Below, piece by piece: positions 13,757 to 21,815 of a stretch of DNA of 28,162 bases. A program made the translations under genes and the position numbers. The stretch is from assembly GCA_050014755.1 (NCBI GenBank), contig JBEKCS010000047.1, positions 1-28,162 on the forward strand. Direction: 5' to 3'. Below the pieces are notes generated by a model that saw only the letters and a list, made by a program, of their open reading frames with translations, was not told the origin of the DNA and ran no database searches. The stretch comes from Bog-756 sp050014755 (GTDB lineage Bacteria; Actinomycetota; Acidimicrobiia; Acidimicrobiales; RAAP-2). The first letter of the stretch is position 1. Every line of letters begins with the position of its first letter.

Positions 13757-15460
13757 CTAGCGGGGGTGCAGAACCTGCTCGAGGTGGTCGGCGAGCCGGA
13801 GCGCGAACGCCACGATCATGAACGTCGAGTTCGCCTGACCTGACGTCACGAAGGTGGAGCTGCTGGCGACGAAGACGTTGCTGACTCCGTGGACGGCCAG
13901 GTTCTTGTCGACGACCCCGTCGGCGGGATCGGCCGACATGCGGGTCGTTCCCACCTGATGGAATCCGCCACCCAGCCGCCGGTCGACGGCGTCGTGCAGG
14001 TCCTCGTAGAGGTACTCGAGCCGCCCGACGCCCGACGAACGGAGGTGCTCGTCCCAGTACCGGTGAGCCCGGATGACCCCGTCGACGTCGGCCTCGGAGA
14101 AGCGCAGGTCGATGTCGAGCATGGGCCGCCCCAGCCGATCGGTCTGACGGGTCAGCCGCACCTGGCTGGCACGGTTCGGGAGGTGTTCCCCGTGGTACTG
14201 CATCGGATAGATGTTCCGCTCGTTGCGGACGAAGAAGCCGGGCGCCTTCCGTCCCGAGGCGAGGAGCCGCCGCGTCCCGAAGTCGACCATGAACCGGCCC
14301 GTCGACAGGGGCTGGCGGACGATGTTCCGCAGGTGGGACCGACCGGGGCTCACGTCCGACCCCCCGTAGGGGGTCCCGGGCAGGTCGACGCCGGTGAGCG
14401 ACAGGCGTTGCGCATCCGGTGCGAACATCGGGCCGAGCGGCGAGTGGAGGGCCAGGTAGACGAAGGAGAGCTGCCCGTTCCCGTGCGCCGCGTCCGGGAG
14501 CTCGGGATTGGCGATCCACCCGGCGATGTTGGGGAGCTCGTGCTCCAGCTGGAACTCCTCGGTGAATGCGAAGCGGCGTCGGACGTAGACCCCGTCGACG
14601 TCGCGCTCGTAGTCGAAGACGGTCGATGCCGCGGGTGTCGAGAAGTGCAGGTTGGCGATGACCCCTTCGGCGTGCGCCATGTACCAGCGCCCGAGGTGCC
14701 CGGATTCCGCGCCGAGCTGTCCGCCGCGGGGCCCGGGGGACGACAGGAGCAGCCGGGTGCCTTCGAGTCCGCCGCACGCCACGACGATGGCCCTGGCGTG
14801 GAGCGTCACCTCGCCGCCGACGGTGGTCCGGGCCGCGACGTGGTCGGCCGCCCCGTTCTCCGGGGGGACGACGATCCGGGTGGCCGTCACGCCGGTCAGC
14901 AGACGCAGGCGCGGGAGGGTCGTGAGCTGCCGGAGGTAGGTCGCGCCGAAGTCGGTCGGGAGTGACCATCGCTCCAGGGTGGAGGCCGTGACTCCTCCGT
15001 CCTCCAGGCCGGGGACGATGGACGCCGGCGCGTCGGGCAGACCGGCGGCGTCGAACATCGCCCGCCCGCAGACCAGCCAGTCGCAGGAACGCTGGAAGTA
15101 GCCGGCCATCTCGTCGTAGGTGACGGGCCAGGAGGACACGTCGACGAACGGTCGGCGCTCGAAGTCGATCGGGTCGTAGGGGACGCAGCGCCCTCCCCAG
15201 ATGGCCGACGTCCCTCCGACCTGTCGCCGAATGGCGAGTGGCATCGGCGCATGTCGTGTCGGATCCCAGGCCGCCGCGGCCGACAGATCCTGGACGCTGG
15301 GATCGAAGGTCCGTGATCCGCTCTCGACGAGCACGACGTCGATGCCGCGGCCCGCCGCCTCCAGCGCCGTCACGATCCCGGCGGGCCCGGAGCCGATCAC
15401 CACGAGCTCGGTGCTGATGGACGTACCCACCGTCGTCGTGCTGAGGTCCTCGATGGTCAT
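13757..15460 (-). CDS. GMC-family FAD-dependent oxidoreductase
   Basis: Flavoprotein of 567 residues that oxidises an alcohol or sugar hydroxyl. The N-terminal dinucleotide motif is VVIGSGPAG (20-28), with a matching acidic end at VLVESG. The C-terminal active site has H501 in FHQVGTTRM and N544 in SGQANSTF, 43 residues apart, the spacing of H516/H559 in glucose oxidase, with His/Asn as in pyranose 2-oxidase and cholesterol oxidase. No signal peptide is seen, so it is cytoplasmic, unlike typical secreted sugar oxidases. It is the last gene of a minus-strand operon (GT-C, DUF1616-like, GT2, aldo/keto reductase, GMC), and its ATG overlaps the reductase stop as ATGA (15457-15460). This suggests that it acts on a glycan precursor together with the reductase. 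An open frame extending upstream past 15460 is antisense or out of frame to real genes. The substrate is not known. Confidence 0.88.
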   Translation of the reverse strand: MTIEDLSTTTVGTSISTELVVIGSGPAGIVTALEAAGRGIDVVLVESGSRTFDPSVQDLSAAAAWDPTRHAPMPLAIRRQVGGTSAIWGGRCVPYDPIDFERRPFVDVSSWPVTYDEMAGYFQRSCDWLVCGRAMFDAAGLPDAPASIVPGLEDGGVTASTLERWSLPTDFGATYLRQLTTLPRLRLLTGVTATRIVVPPENGAADHVAARTTVGGEVTLHARAIVVACGGLEGTRLLLSSPGPRGGQLGAESGHLGRWYMAHAEGVIANLHFSTPAASTVFDYERDVDGVYVRRRFAFTEEFQLEHELPNIAGWIANPELPDAAHGNGQLSFVYLALHSPLGPMFAPDAQRLSLTGVDLPGTPYGGSDVSPGRSHLRNIVRQPLSTGRFMVDFGTRRLLASGRKAPGFFVRNERNIYPMQYHGEHLPNRASQVRLTRQTDRLGRPMLDIDLRFSEADVDGVIRAHRYWDEHLRSSGVGRLEYLYEDLHDAVDRRLGGGFHQVGTTRMSADPADGVVDKNLAVHGVSNVFVASSSTFVTSGQANSTFMIVAFALRLADHLEQVLHPR

Positions 15461-16488
15461 CCTGCCGCCGACCGATCCTCGTCTCGCCGCACCGCCGCCG
15501 TGAGATCGCCGACCACGTCGGCCTCGGCGCTCATCGCTGCCGGATCGCGTGCAACAGCGGCCATCCTGGCGGCGTCCCGCACCCGATCCTCTCGGGTGCT
15601 GCTGAACAGGACCGGCCCGGAAGGGTTCCGGTGCAGTGCCTGTCGAAGCAGAAGGCCGGCCAACGCACCGGGGCCGCCCGCGTCGAAGCCGAGTCGTCCG
15701 CTCCACGCGACCCGCTCGGCAGGGGAGCGCTCGAAGTAGGCGGTCAGTGACGGGAGGGCCCGCTCCATGATCCCGAACGTGATGAACGCCTGGCCGTGGG
15801 CGGTGTCGGCCCACGGTTCCGGCTCGAACACGTCGTCGCGGAATTGGAGGACCGGGCTCGACTCGGACAGGGTCCGTACCTCGCCCGCGGGCTGGTTGAC
15901 ATCGGCCGCCGAGCCCCACGTGCGGATCCTCCCCCTGGCGACTTCCGACGCAAGGTAGTCGGCGAGCTCCGAACTGTCGGACAGAAGAGCGTCGGTGGGA
16001 TCGTGGACCAGGAAGACGTCGACGTAGTCGGTGTGCAGGGCGGCAAGGCTGCGGTCGAGGCTGCGCCTGACCGTCTCCGGCGTGTACGACTCCGAGGTGT
16101 AGAGGAGCCGGCCGACCGCTCCGGAAGCCGGTCCCCGGCCCGACGACTTCAGGCCACGTCCCGTGCGGGGGAGCCGCCGGAGCGTGGATCGCACCGGGCG
16201 CTGCAGCCGCCCTGCCGCCCGCCCGAGGGGTGTGGGATCGATCCCGAACTTGGTGGTCACGGTGATCTCGCCGCGCCGCCCCTGCAGGAACGAGCCGAGC
16301 TCGGACTCGGCCAGTCCGAAGCCGTACATGGGGGCCACATCGAAGTGGGTGATGCCCTCGGCGAACGCGGCGTGGAGGACGGCGCGCCGTTCGGACGGTC
16401 GGGGCAGGTGGAAGAGGGTGGCGCAACCGAGACCGACCCGAGAGGTCGCGATCCCGGTCTCCCCCAGCGCGAGGAGCTGGTGGGTCAC
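15457..16488 (-). CDS. Aldo/keto reductase family protein
   Basis: NADPH-dependent (beta/alpha)8-barrel reductase of 343 residues. The catalytic tetrad is visible as D50 and Y55 in HFDVAPMYG, K80 in TTKFG and H162 in VFLVHDP. There is a Pro/Arg-rich insert around 86-130 that is longer than usual. Family members reduce aldehydes or ketones, including keto-sugars. The GTG at 16488 has GGGAG upstream at good distance. It lies 48 bp after the GT2 gene and is coupled to the GMC oxidoreductase by a 4-bp overlap, so the two enzymes are made together. An oxidase and a reductase encoded back to back inside a glycosyltransferase operon suggest stepwise oxidation and reduction of a sugar (inference). 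Confidence 0.88.
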   Translation of the reverse strand: MTHQLLALGETGIATSRVGLGCATLFHLPRPSERRAVLHAAFAEGITHFDVAPMYGFGLAESELGSFLQGRRGEITVTTKFGIDPTPLGRAAGRLQRPVRSTLRRLPRTGRGLKSSGRGPASGAVGRLLYTSESYTPETVRRSLDRSLAALHTDYVDVFLVHDPTDALLSDSSELADYLASEVARGRIRTWGSAADVNQPAGEVRTLSESSPVLQFRDDVFEPEPWADTAHGQAFITFGIMERALPSLTAYFERSPAERVAWSGRLGFDAGGPGALAGLLLRQALHRNPSGPVLFSSTREDRVRDAARMAAVARDPAAMSAEADVVGDLTAAVRRDEDRSAAG

Positions 16489-16536
16489 GTGTCGGCTCCC
16501 GGCGAAGGTCGCATCGGAAGGGGGGGCGTACCGACC

Positions 16537-17784
16537 TCAGACACGCCATCCCCCCAGCTTGTCGTGGAGCGCCTCGGAAAGGTAGTTGAACGCCCCGGCG
16601 GCCAATCCCCGTCGACCGGCGTCCAGGAGATCCTTCGGGAAGTCCTGGGGAAGCTGGTCGGCCCGGATCCCCCCCTCGCGGAGTCCGAGGTCGCGGAGTG
16701 CGTGCGGGACGAGACGAGCGATCTCCCACACCACCGATGTGTGGGTCCGGATCATGCTCATGTAGAACGCGGACAGTCCTGCGCTGTAGCCGTAGAACTG
16801 CTTCTGGAGCTGGTCCATCTGGCGCCTGTGCACGTGCCAGGTGATGGCTGCGGGCCAGTGGAGGACGGTCTCGCCCGAACGGAGCAGGGTGCAGAACACC
16901 TTGGTTTCCTCGCCACCGTGCGTCCTGGTCCCGGCCCCGAGGTCGGGATCGAAGCCGCCGGCCGCTCGGAGCGACTCGGTCCGGAACGCCATGTTCCCCC
17001 CGGAACCGATGGCCGGCAGCGGATAGAGGGGACTCACCACCGACGGGGCGTCCCGGGTGAGCACCTCGGGGGAGAGCCCCCGTCCCTTGTTGAACCCGCC
17101 GTACTGCTCGAACAGGATCTGCGCCCTGGTTTCGAGCTCGGCGGGCAGCATCAACCCGCACACCGCCGCGGGTCGGGACTCGTGCCGGAAGCCCTGCTTG
17201 ATGCGGGTGATCCAGTCCACGTCGGCCATCTCGTCGTCGTCGAACCACGCCACGTGGCCGGTGGTGATCTGGGCCAGGGCCGCGTTCCGGGCACGCGACA
17301 GTCCCTTCTGGGGCTCGATCAGGTAGTCGCAGTCGGGGAGGCGGGCGTCGTCGACCACGTCGGCCGTCGCCCGGCTTCTGGGCGCATTGTCGATGACGAT
17401 GGTCCGGAACCCGGGATCTCGCTGCGCGGCGAGGCTGGCGAGCGCCCGGCGCAGGTCGTCTGGACGCTCGTGGGTGCAGATGGCCACGGTGACGTCGATG
17501 TCGTCGCCCGGGCCACCGGGGGCCGGGGACCACGCTTCGTCGTCGGCCGCGGGTGCGCCGGCGGCGCGCAGCTGTTCGGCGATCAGTTCCGGCTCGATCG
17601 ACCGGTCGTCCCTCACGTCCCAGAAGGAGATGCTCCGGGGCAGCCCGTGGTCGCGGGCCAGGCACCACAGCGTCTCGTACCTCTCGACGTCGAGGCTGGT
17701 CGCTCTTGGTGGCGATGCCGGGGAGAGTTCGATGTCGACCACGCGGGCGGGTGCCCGGAGCTCTTCACGACGAATGGCCTGCAC
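16537..17784 (-). CDS. Family 2 glycosyltransferase with ~95-residue N-terminal extension
   Basis: A 415-residue GT-A transferase. After about 95 residues without a recognised domain, the catalytic part shows VTVAICTHERPDDLRRAL (98-115), the RNAAL helix, and the metal/donor motif WFDDDEMAD (180-188), followed by GSGGNMAFR and a GGEETKVF acceptor-side motif. No strong membrane helix is visible. The GTG at 17784 is chosen for AGAAGGG about 10 nt upstream; an open frame to 17937 overlaps the preceding gene and looks spurious. It follows the DUF1616-like gene after 31 bp and precedes the aldo/keto reductase, so it is in the middle of the operon. Donor and acceptor are not predictable. Confidence 0.87.
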   Translation of the reverse strand: MQAIRREELRAPARVVDIELSPASPPRATSLDVERYETLWCLARDHGLPRSISFWDVRDDRSIEPELIAEQLRAAGAPAADDEAWSPAPGGPGDDIDVTVAICTHERPDDLRRALASLAAQRDPGFRTIVIDNAPRSRATADVVDDARLPDCDYLIEPQKGLSRARNAALAQITTGHVAWFDDDEMADVDWITRIKQGFRHESRPAAVCGLMLPAELETRAQILFEQYGGFNKGRGLSPEVLTRDAPSVVSPLYPLPAIGSGGNMAFRTESLRAAGGFDPDLGAGTRTHGGEETKVFCTLLRSGETVLHWPAAITWHVHRRQMDQLQKQFYGYSAGLSAFYMSMIRTHTSVVWEIARLVPHALRDLGLREGGIRADQLPQDFPKDLLDAGRRGLAAGAFNYLSEALHDKLGGWRV

Positions 17785-17815
17785 TAGTCGGACCCTTCTC
17801 GTGCCGCCGGGTGGG

Positions 17816-18649
17816 TCACGCGACCGGGGTCGCGAGGAGGACCCGGTTGGTGACGACCGACGGCCGCGACGTGGTGGAGACCGTGGACACCACACGTTCG
17901 GTCGGCTGCCGACTGATGAGGTGAGTCCACGACGCACCGTCTGCGAGGTGGACCGAGAACACCTCGGGCGTTCCCTTGCCGACGGTCACCCGCACGAGGA
18001 AGGTGCACTGGTTTCCCAGATGGTTCCGGACCCCCAGCTCGACGCTGGTGCTCCTGACGTCCTCGATCGGGCGGGGCACCACCCAGGCCTGCACGAACGA
18101 CTCCCGTGTCGAGACCGCATCGGTGTGCACGGACAGGACCAGGGAGGCCGCGCAGATCGCTGCGGCACCGAGGAGGAGGAGACCCTGACGCCACGAGACC
18201 CCGATCTGTCCGGGAGCGCTGCGCCGTGCCCCTGGGACGCCGAGGGATGTGGCTGGGCCGGCGGTGTCAGGAGCGACGTCGGCATCGGACAGGCTCGGGG
18301 CCACCGGCAGGACGAACTTCAGCGCAGTGCAGACGACTACGACGGCGCCGATCCAGACGAGCCAGCTGGTTCGGGTGAGCCCGCCGGCCAGATTGAGCAC
18401 CAGTCCGCCGACCACGGCCAGTCCGAAGCTTGCGCCGACGATCCACATCTGCCGTTCAACGAGGTGGGTGAGCCGCGACTGCGGGTCGAGGGTCGAGACG
18501 AGCACCGCTCCGGGGAAGTAGGCGGCCAGTGGCAGCCCGGCGACGACGTCCACGACCTGGTTGGACGAGACGGCGACGATGGCGATGCAGGCTGCGCTCA
18601 GTGCCAGCCGGAGCAGATCGTCCCTCGTGGGCATCCGACGGGGGCTCAC
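17816..18649 (-). CDS. DUF1616-like membrane protein
   Basis: A 277-residue protein with about four membrane helices: two near the N-terminus (about residues 13-50, including a VVAGLPLAAYFPGAVLVS segment that resembles the DUF1616 LPFVLFxPGY motif), two around 70-112, and another around 150-172, followed by a C-terminal extracytoplasmic domain (about 175-277). That domain has an ELGVRNHLG segment and a beta-rich pattern like the DUF1616 tail. DUF1616 proteins occur in archaeal and bacterial glycosylation loci, but their role is unknown. The GTG at 18649 overlaps the stop of the GT-C-like gene (18646-18649, GTGA), a sign of coupled translation and a possible two-part membrane complex. Confidence 0.65.
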   Translation of the reverse strand: MSPRRMPTRDDLLRLALSAACIAIVAVSSNQVVDVVAGLPLAAYFPGAVLVSTLDPQSRLTHLVERQMWIVGASFGLAVVGGLVLNLAGGLTRTSWLVWIGAVVVVCTALKFVLPVAPSLSDADVAPDTAGPATSLGVPGARRSAPGQIGVSWRQGLLLLGAAAICAASLVLSVHTDAVSTRESFVQAWVVPRPIEDVRSTSVELGVRNHLGNQCTFLVRVTVGKGTPEVFSVHLADGASWTHLISRQPTERVVSTVSTTSRPSVVTNRVLLATPVA

Positions 18650-20562
18650 TTGTAGTACTCCGATCCGATGATCTCGTAGACCACGATCGTACCGTCGTCG
18701 TACACCCTCGACACCCCGGGAACGCCGTCGAACTTGGTGATCGATCGCGTGGGCAGCGGGGCCGAGTAGAAGCCTCCCTCGGGGTCGTCCTTGAAGTAGT
18801 ACCCCGTGGCGGGTAGCTGCTCGGTGATCCGGCGGTCGACGGCGATGAACGAGACGCGCTTGCTCCTGACCAGGCTGCCCTGGGCGCCCGAGTACGTGAG
18901 GGGCAGGAACAGACCGGCGATGCCCTGGACCTCGGCCTGGTGGCCCAGCGCCGAGATGATCGCCTCGGTGGAGTAGTCCGAGGCCACGCCCTGGTCAGGG
19001 GGAACCGAATCGGCGAACCATTGGGCGGTGTCCAGGTTGTGCTCGTCGACGGAACGCTCCCACGCGCTGACCTTGTACGGTCCGGGGAGTCGTGCGAAGT
19101 ACGGCGGCCATCCGCTGGCGATGCCCCCGACTGCCAGGACCACCACGACAAGGGTGCTGGCCAGGGCGAGGAGGACCGGGCCCCGTCCGCCCACTCGGTG
19201 GGCCGGCCGGGCCCGCAGGATCGTGCGATCGACGATGACGAGCGCGCAGACGAAGCTGACCGGGATCAGGGCGAAGGTCATGGCTCTGCTCGCCAGCTCG
19301 CTGCCGTCCGAGGCGGCCACACGGAGCACCAAGGTGACGAAGATGGAGAGGGACGCGATGGCGAGGCCGAGCGCGGCGCCGTTCGGGGCCGAGCGACGTG
19401 TATGCCAGACCTTCCAGGCCCCCAACGGTGCAAGGACCAGGAGGGCGGCGAAGGCGAGGTACTCGGCCACCGTGTCGAGAAGCGGAGGCTGTTCCGAGAC
19501 GCCGGGCTTTCGCGGGATGACGATCCCGCCGTTCGGACTCTTGGCGCTCGAGTGGCCGGGCAGGAGGCCGTCGATCACCGGCCGGAAGTAGCTGACTGTC
19601 GACGTCGCGATGCCCAGGTCCCAGATCACCACGATCCCGGCGACGGCGAGGAAGACGATGGGGAGGCCCCTGCTCCGGGACACCGACGGCAGGAGGAGTT
19701 GCGCGATCACGAATGCGAGGAGCAGGGCGACGAGCGCATAGCTCGTGACGTGGTGGCACACGGCCGTCACGCCGCCGCAGGCGACCGCGGTCGCACCCCA
19801 GCCTGTCGCCGTGGGGCCCCGGCTCTTCATCATCTTGACGGTCGCCAGAAGCGACAGGAGAAGGAAGGGGATGGCGACGGTTTCGTAGATGAAGTACGAA
19901 TCGAAGAACTGGTAGTGCGAGCCTGTCGCATAGAGAACCACGGCGAGGGCCCCGACGCGGGGACGGCCGCAGGTCTCCAGGATGAGGAAGAACAGTGCTG
20001 CGCCGACCACCACATGGGCCCCGCCGGCGACGATCAGGCCGGCTGTGGTGATGGACACGTGGGTGATCGACACGATGCCGGTGGTGATGATCTCGAGGCC
20101 CGGGTACTGGGGGCTCTGGGGCAGGTTCGTGTTGAGGTGGAACAGGTGGTGTGTGGCGAGGATCGACTGCGCGGTCTGGACGTGGGCGAACTCGTCGCTG
20201 AACCGGAACTGGCCCGGGCTGTAGTACTGGTTGACGAGGAACGTGATCACCGGCATGAGCAGGGCGATCCCGGTGGCCTCGATGGCGAGGATCCGCTTGC
20301 GGAGGAGCAGGAATGCCGCCGGGGCGGCATAGATGACCGCCTGTCCGAGCCAGAACAGGTGCCCGGCCCATGCGTGGCCGTACCGGGCCCCGGCGTAGGC
20401 GACGGCCACGATGCCCGATCCGGCGGCCATCGCCAGCGCCAGCTCGGGAAGTCTGCCCAACCCTTTCGCGCGTTCCGTGGTCGACCGGCTCCCGGGACGA
20501 TCGTGGGGCGGGACCGGGTAGGCGTCGCCCAGCTCGGGTACCACCGGTGGCGCGATGGTCAT
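18646..20562 (-). CDS. Polytopic membrane protein, GT-C glycosyltransferase-like
   Basis: A 638-residue integral membrane protein with roughly a dozen hydrophobic segments and a C-terminal soluble domain (about 500-638). After the first helices an exposed loop carries FSDEFAHVQTAQSI and, about 30 residues on, QSPQYPGLEII. An acidic pair in the first large loop and a YP(P)G-type motif are hallmarks of lipid-linked-sugar GT-C transferases, so it probably moves a sugar from a polyprenyl-phosphate carrier on the outer face of the membrane. A polymerase-like role is an alternative. It is the first gene of the five-gene minus-strand operon and overlaps the DUF1616-like gene by 4 bp. The ATG at 20562 has no clear ribosome site. 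Confidence 0.75.
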   Translation of the reverse strand: MTIAPPVVPELGDAYPVPPHDRPGSRSTTERAKGLGRLPELALAMAAGSGIVAVAYAGARYGHAWAGHLFWLGQAVIYAAPAAFLLLRKRILAIEATGIALLMPVITFLVNQYYSPGQFRFSDEFAHVQTAQSILATHHLFHLNTNLPQSPQYPGLEIITTGIVSITHVSITTAGLIVAGGAHVVVGAALFFLILETCGRPRVGALAVVLYATGSHYQFFDSYFIYETVAIPFLLLSLLATVKMMKSRGPTATGWGATAVACGGVTAVCHHVTSYALVALLLAFVIAQLLLPSVSRSRGLPIVFLAVAGIVVIWDLGIATSTVSYFRPVIDGLLPGHSSAKSPNGGIVIPRKPGVSEQPPLLDTVAEYLAFAALLVLAPLGAWKVWHTRRSAPNGAALGLAIASLSIFVTLVLRVAASDGSELASRAMTFALIPVSFVCALVIVDRTILRARPAHRVGGRGPVLLALASTLVVVVLAVGGIASGWPPYFARLPGPYKVSAWERSVDEHNLDTAQWFADSVPPDQGVASDYSTEAIISALGHQAEVQGIAGLFLPLTYSGAQGSLVRSKRVSFIAVDRRITEQLPATGYYFKDDPEGGFYSAPLPTRSITKFDGVPGVSRVYDDGTIVVYEIIGSEYYK

Positions 20563-20869
20563 GACGGCGCGGTGCCGAGGAAGCGGTTCCGGCGCGGGCA
20601 GTCGGTGGGAACGCCGTTCCCGGTTCCAGCGCGGTTCAACGGTGCGACGGCCGCACGGCCCGTGCAGTTCCCCGTCTCCGTCGCCGGCAATCCGGAGCGG
20701 CGATGCCGGTGGCCTCGATGCCCGTAGACCCAGACGCTGTCCGCGAGCATGCGTTGACTCCCACCGTCACAATCTACCGAAGTCTGGTAACGGGCTGATG
20801 TTCACCACATGAACTCACGGTTACGGCACGTCGTCCGCTCCCGCGGCCATCGGCAACGGTGCGCGCCGG
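20563..20869. other. Intergenic region before the GT-C operon
   Basis: These 307 bp hold no gene that I can support. The half nearest the sulfotransferase is richer in A+T. On the minus strand TAGATT (complement of 20772-20777 region) could be a -10 element for the operon, but I see no good -35. A GTTCA/TGAAC inverted repeat around 5 bp occurs near 20800-20814. Both are weak signals. Confidence 0.3.
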
Positions 20870-21694
20870 TCAGCTGGCCAGCGCGGATCGTAGCGACCAG
20901 ACTCGGGCCGTCCGCATGGCCGTGTCGACCCACAGTGGACTTCGGGGAATCGGCGGCGGGTTGAATTGGGAGGAGACCCGTGGGAGGGATTGCAGTCTCT
21001 CCCAGAGATCGGCACTCGATCGATACACGCCGTCCAGGGCGGGGACGGATCGGCTGTTGATCGACTCGGCTGCCAACTCTCTGCTGCCCGAGACGTCGAC
21101 CCCCAGCGAGACGAGACCGTCTGCGAGCCGCTCGCACTCGCCCTGGGGATCCTGCTCCATCGCGTCGAAATTCACGACCACCACGGGGAGCCCACGGATC
21201 ACCGCGACCGCGGCGCGGTTGTATCGGTCCCACAACGCATAGCAGTACGGGAGCGGGAGTCCATCACGGGAATGGATCGAATCGGCTACGGCTCGGGGAT
21301 TCCGGATCACCAGAATGGCGCAGAAGTCGGGAAGGATCCGCCGCCATATGGGCAGTGTCAGTGCCAGACGCGGATCCTTCCAGAGCCACGTGTCTGTCTG
21401 GTGGACGTCGAAGAACAGTGCCTTGAGTTGGAGGATGAGCGCCTCGGCCTTCGGTGAGTACTCCCACCCGTTCCGCAGCCTGGGCGGGAATGTGAAGGAC
21501 CCATGGAACTGGGAAAGGATCAGTTCATTGGCGAGACAGAGCGAATTGCTCTCCCAGTGACCATTGGGATTGTCCGGGGCCGCGTACACATCGCCGGACC
21601 TCCCCAGAGGGAGGCCGAGCAGACTGGTCGCACGGGTGACCGCTGAGGTGCCACTCCTGTGCATTCCCAGAACGATTGCATTCATGCCGGTCAT
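20870..21694 (-). CDS. Sulfotransferase family protein
   Basis: A PAPS-dependent sulfotransferase-like protein of 274 residues. The 5'-phosphosulfate loop is GMHRSGTSAV (10-19), the usual (P/H)RSGT form of bacterial carbohydrate sulfotransferases. The 3'-phosphate-binding part is seen as WKDPR (105-109) and VIRNPRAVADSIHSRDGL (129-146). It would transfer sulfate to a hydroxyl on a glycan or lipid in the cytoplasm. The start is uncertain between ATG 21694 and ATG 21685, because neither has a good ribosome site. By eye the gene is more A+T-rich than neighbours, a hint of separate origin. It follows the GH26 lipoprotein gene (121 bp) and precedes the GT-C operon on the same strand. No PAPS synthesis gene is in the window. 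Confidence 0.85.
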   Translation of the reverse strand: MTGMNAIVLGMHRSGTSAVTRATSLLGLPLGRSGDVYAAPDNPNGHWESNSLCLANELILSQFHGSFTFPPRLRNGWEYSPKAEALILQLKALFFDVHQTDTWLWKDPRLALTLPIWRRILPDFCAILVIRNPRAVADSIHSRDGLPLPYCYALWDRYNRAAVAVIRGLPVVVVNFDAMEQDPQGECERLADGLVSLGVDVSGSRELAAESINSRSVPALDGVYRSSADLWERLQSLPRVSSQFNPPPIPRSPLWVDTAMRTARVWSLRSALAS

Positions 21695-21815
21695 GATGGT
21701 CTCGGATCAGCCCGCAACCGCCGCCTCCGGAGGGCAGTTCACTCCAGCGGCGACGAGCGTGTCAATTTCGGTGGCGCCCCGCTCCTCGGCATGATGCGGG
21801 ACGACCCCGACCGGG

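Noticed and set aside
13753..13763. CCGC/GCGG hairpin at the end of the GMC gene as a terminator
   Set aside because: Four-base arms overlapping the stop codon are too weak to support a call.
15461..17668. Extension of the GMC reading frame to 1303 residues
   Set aside because: The extra part is out of frame with the aldo/keto reductase and GT2 genes on the same strand, is Arg/Pro-rich and lacks any domain; the GMC start at 15460 overlaps the reductase stop.
20800..20814. GTTCA/TGAAC inverted repeat as an operator
   Set aside because: Arms of only five bases and no well-placed promoter elements beside it.
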